From contig JBBPYR010000184.1 of the NCBI GenBank assembly GCA_038199755.1, positions 1 to 50,130 of the forward strand: a DNA stretch of 50,130 bases, in the 5' to 3' direction. Within the stretch, counting starts at the first letter, position 1. Every line of letters starts with the position of its first letter. The translations under genes were made by a program, and so were the position numbers. This DNA comes from JBBPYR01 sp038199755 (lineage in GTDB: Bacteria > Chloroflexota > Ktedonobacteria > Ktedonobacterales > Ktedonobacteraceae). The notes beneath the pieces are model-generated. The model worked only from the letters and a program-made list of their open reading frames with translations, did not search any database and was not told the DNA's origin. Shown here piece after piece: positions 49,897-50,130 of the stretch.

Positions 49897-50130
49897 TTAG
49901 GGTGAAGGGATGAGCTGAATGAGGCCAAAACGCTCGAGGTCTCGTAAGAGTTCGTACACACCTTGTTGGTCGCGTTTGAGGAAGCGGACGAGCTCTTGCA
50001 CGGTGCGTTGACCATCGATGAGGAGAAAGACGTGTCTGTGGGTGCGACTGAGTTTTAAGTATTCAATGATTGACAGAGCCTCTTCCGTTTGCCGTACACG
50101 ATGAGGCACGAGCAGAGCTTGGGCGGAGAA
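49897..50130 (-). CDS. C-terminal part of an unidentified winged-helix-like protein (5' end outside window)
   Basis: The minus-strand frame is open up to the right edge (beginning FSAQALLVPHRVRQT in the part visible), so the start lies beyond the window; the GTG at 50109 need not be the start. The visible 77 residues are helical with the motif RTHRHVFLLIDGQRTVQELVR and end LLRDLERFGLIQLIPSP. This is the pattern of a small winged-helix domain found at the C-terminus of several signalling proteins of this phylum, with a possible PatA/DUF4388-type context. Function not assignable. Confidence 0.65.
   Translation of the reverse strand, partial: FSAQALLVPHRVRQTEEALSIIEYLKLSRTHRHVFLLIDGQRTVQELVRFLKRDQQGVYELLRDLERFGLIQLIPSP

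Overview
The window looks like chromosomal DNA of a Gram-positive-like soil bacterium of the phylum Chloroflexota, most probably a Ktedonobacteria relative. This is an inference from moderate GC content, many large exported multi-repeat proteins, abundant small palindromic repeats starting GTAGGG, and a mycofactocin locus outside the Actinobacteria. No rRNA or tRNA gene is present to confirm it. No intact transposase, phage region or CRISPR array was seen.

Left part (1-4.7 kb): a metallo-beta-lactamase-fold hydrolase cut by the window edge and an ABC-2 exporter (ATPase plus permease), both on the minus strand behind a strong promoter with a dyad. They are followed by a plus-strand pair of a polytopic membrane protein and an atypical NAD(P)-binding SDR, ending at a 29-bp hairpin.

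4.8-23.6 kb is a surface-glycan or exoprotein island. It holds a PQQ-type sugar dehydrogenase with PKD and concanavalin-like repeats, a GH113-like hydrolase, a giant GT2 plus GT-C fusion, a GtrA plus DPM1-like fusion, a beta-propeller protein with six concanavalin-like repeats, a GH5-like lipoprotein, and a third exported protein carrying one copy of the same repeat. The shared repeat and the mix of membrane glycosyltransferases with exported hydrolases suggest that the genes build, modify or bind one cell-surface polysaccharide.

23.8-24.8 kb is a gene graveyard: a decayed acyl-CoA dehydrogenase and the tail of a second gene lie between perfect 23-bp inverted repeats. 24.8-29.1 kb is a second ABC-2 exporter operon with a 26-bp palindromic operator on its promoter, followed by a YhfC-family membrane protein, an ArsR/SdpR-like repressor and an SdpI-like membrane protein, a set resembling peptide-toxin export and immunity modules. 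29.1-35.5 kb is mostly housekeeping or general metabolism: pth, a metallophosphoesterase with a long acidic insertion, a Tat-exported phospholipase C-type phosphoesterase, a membrane protein, and an acyl-CoA ligase.

36-47.3 kb is the most interesting region, a mycofactocin (peptide-derived redox cofactor) locus. It contains mftF (glycosyltransferase), mftC (radical SAM), mftB (recognition protein), the small precursor gene mftA ending in IDGICGVY, a mycofactocin-coupled SDR overlapping mftA, and an NDMA-dependent-type alcohol dehydrogenase. mftD, mftE and mftR are not in the window. Unusual local additions are a GxGYxYP-family putative glycoside hydrolase translationally coupled to mftF, a hicBA toxin-antitoxin pair between mftB and mftA, and two magnesium-chelatase-like AAA+ proteins (one with a VWA domain) flanking the alcohol dehydrogenase. 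Promoters upstream of the GxGYxYP-mftF, mftBC and mftA units share a TTG-18-TATGCT layout. A palindromic repeat of the local GTAGGG family sits in frame inside mftF.

47.3-50.1 kb: an acyl-CoA ligase truncated exactly where an isocitrate lyase/PEP mutase-family gene begins, a diacylglycerol-kinase-family lipid kinase, and the C-terminal part of an unidentified winged-helix-like protein running off the right edge.
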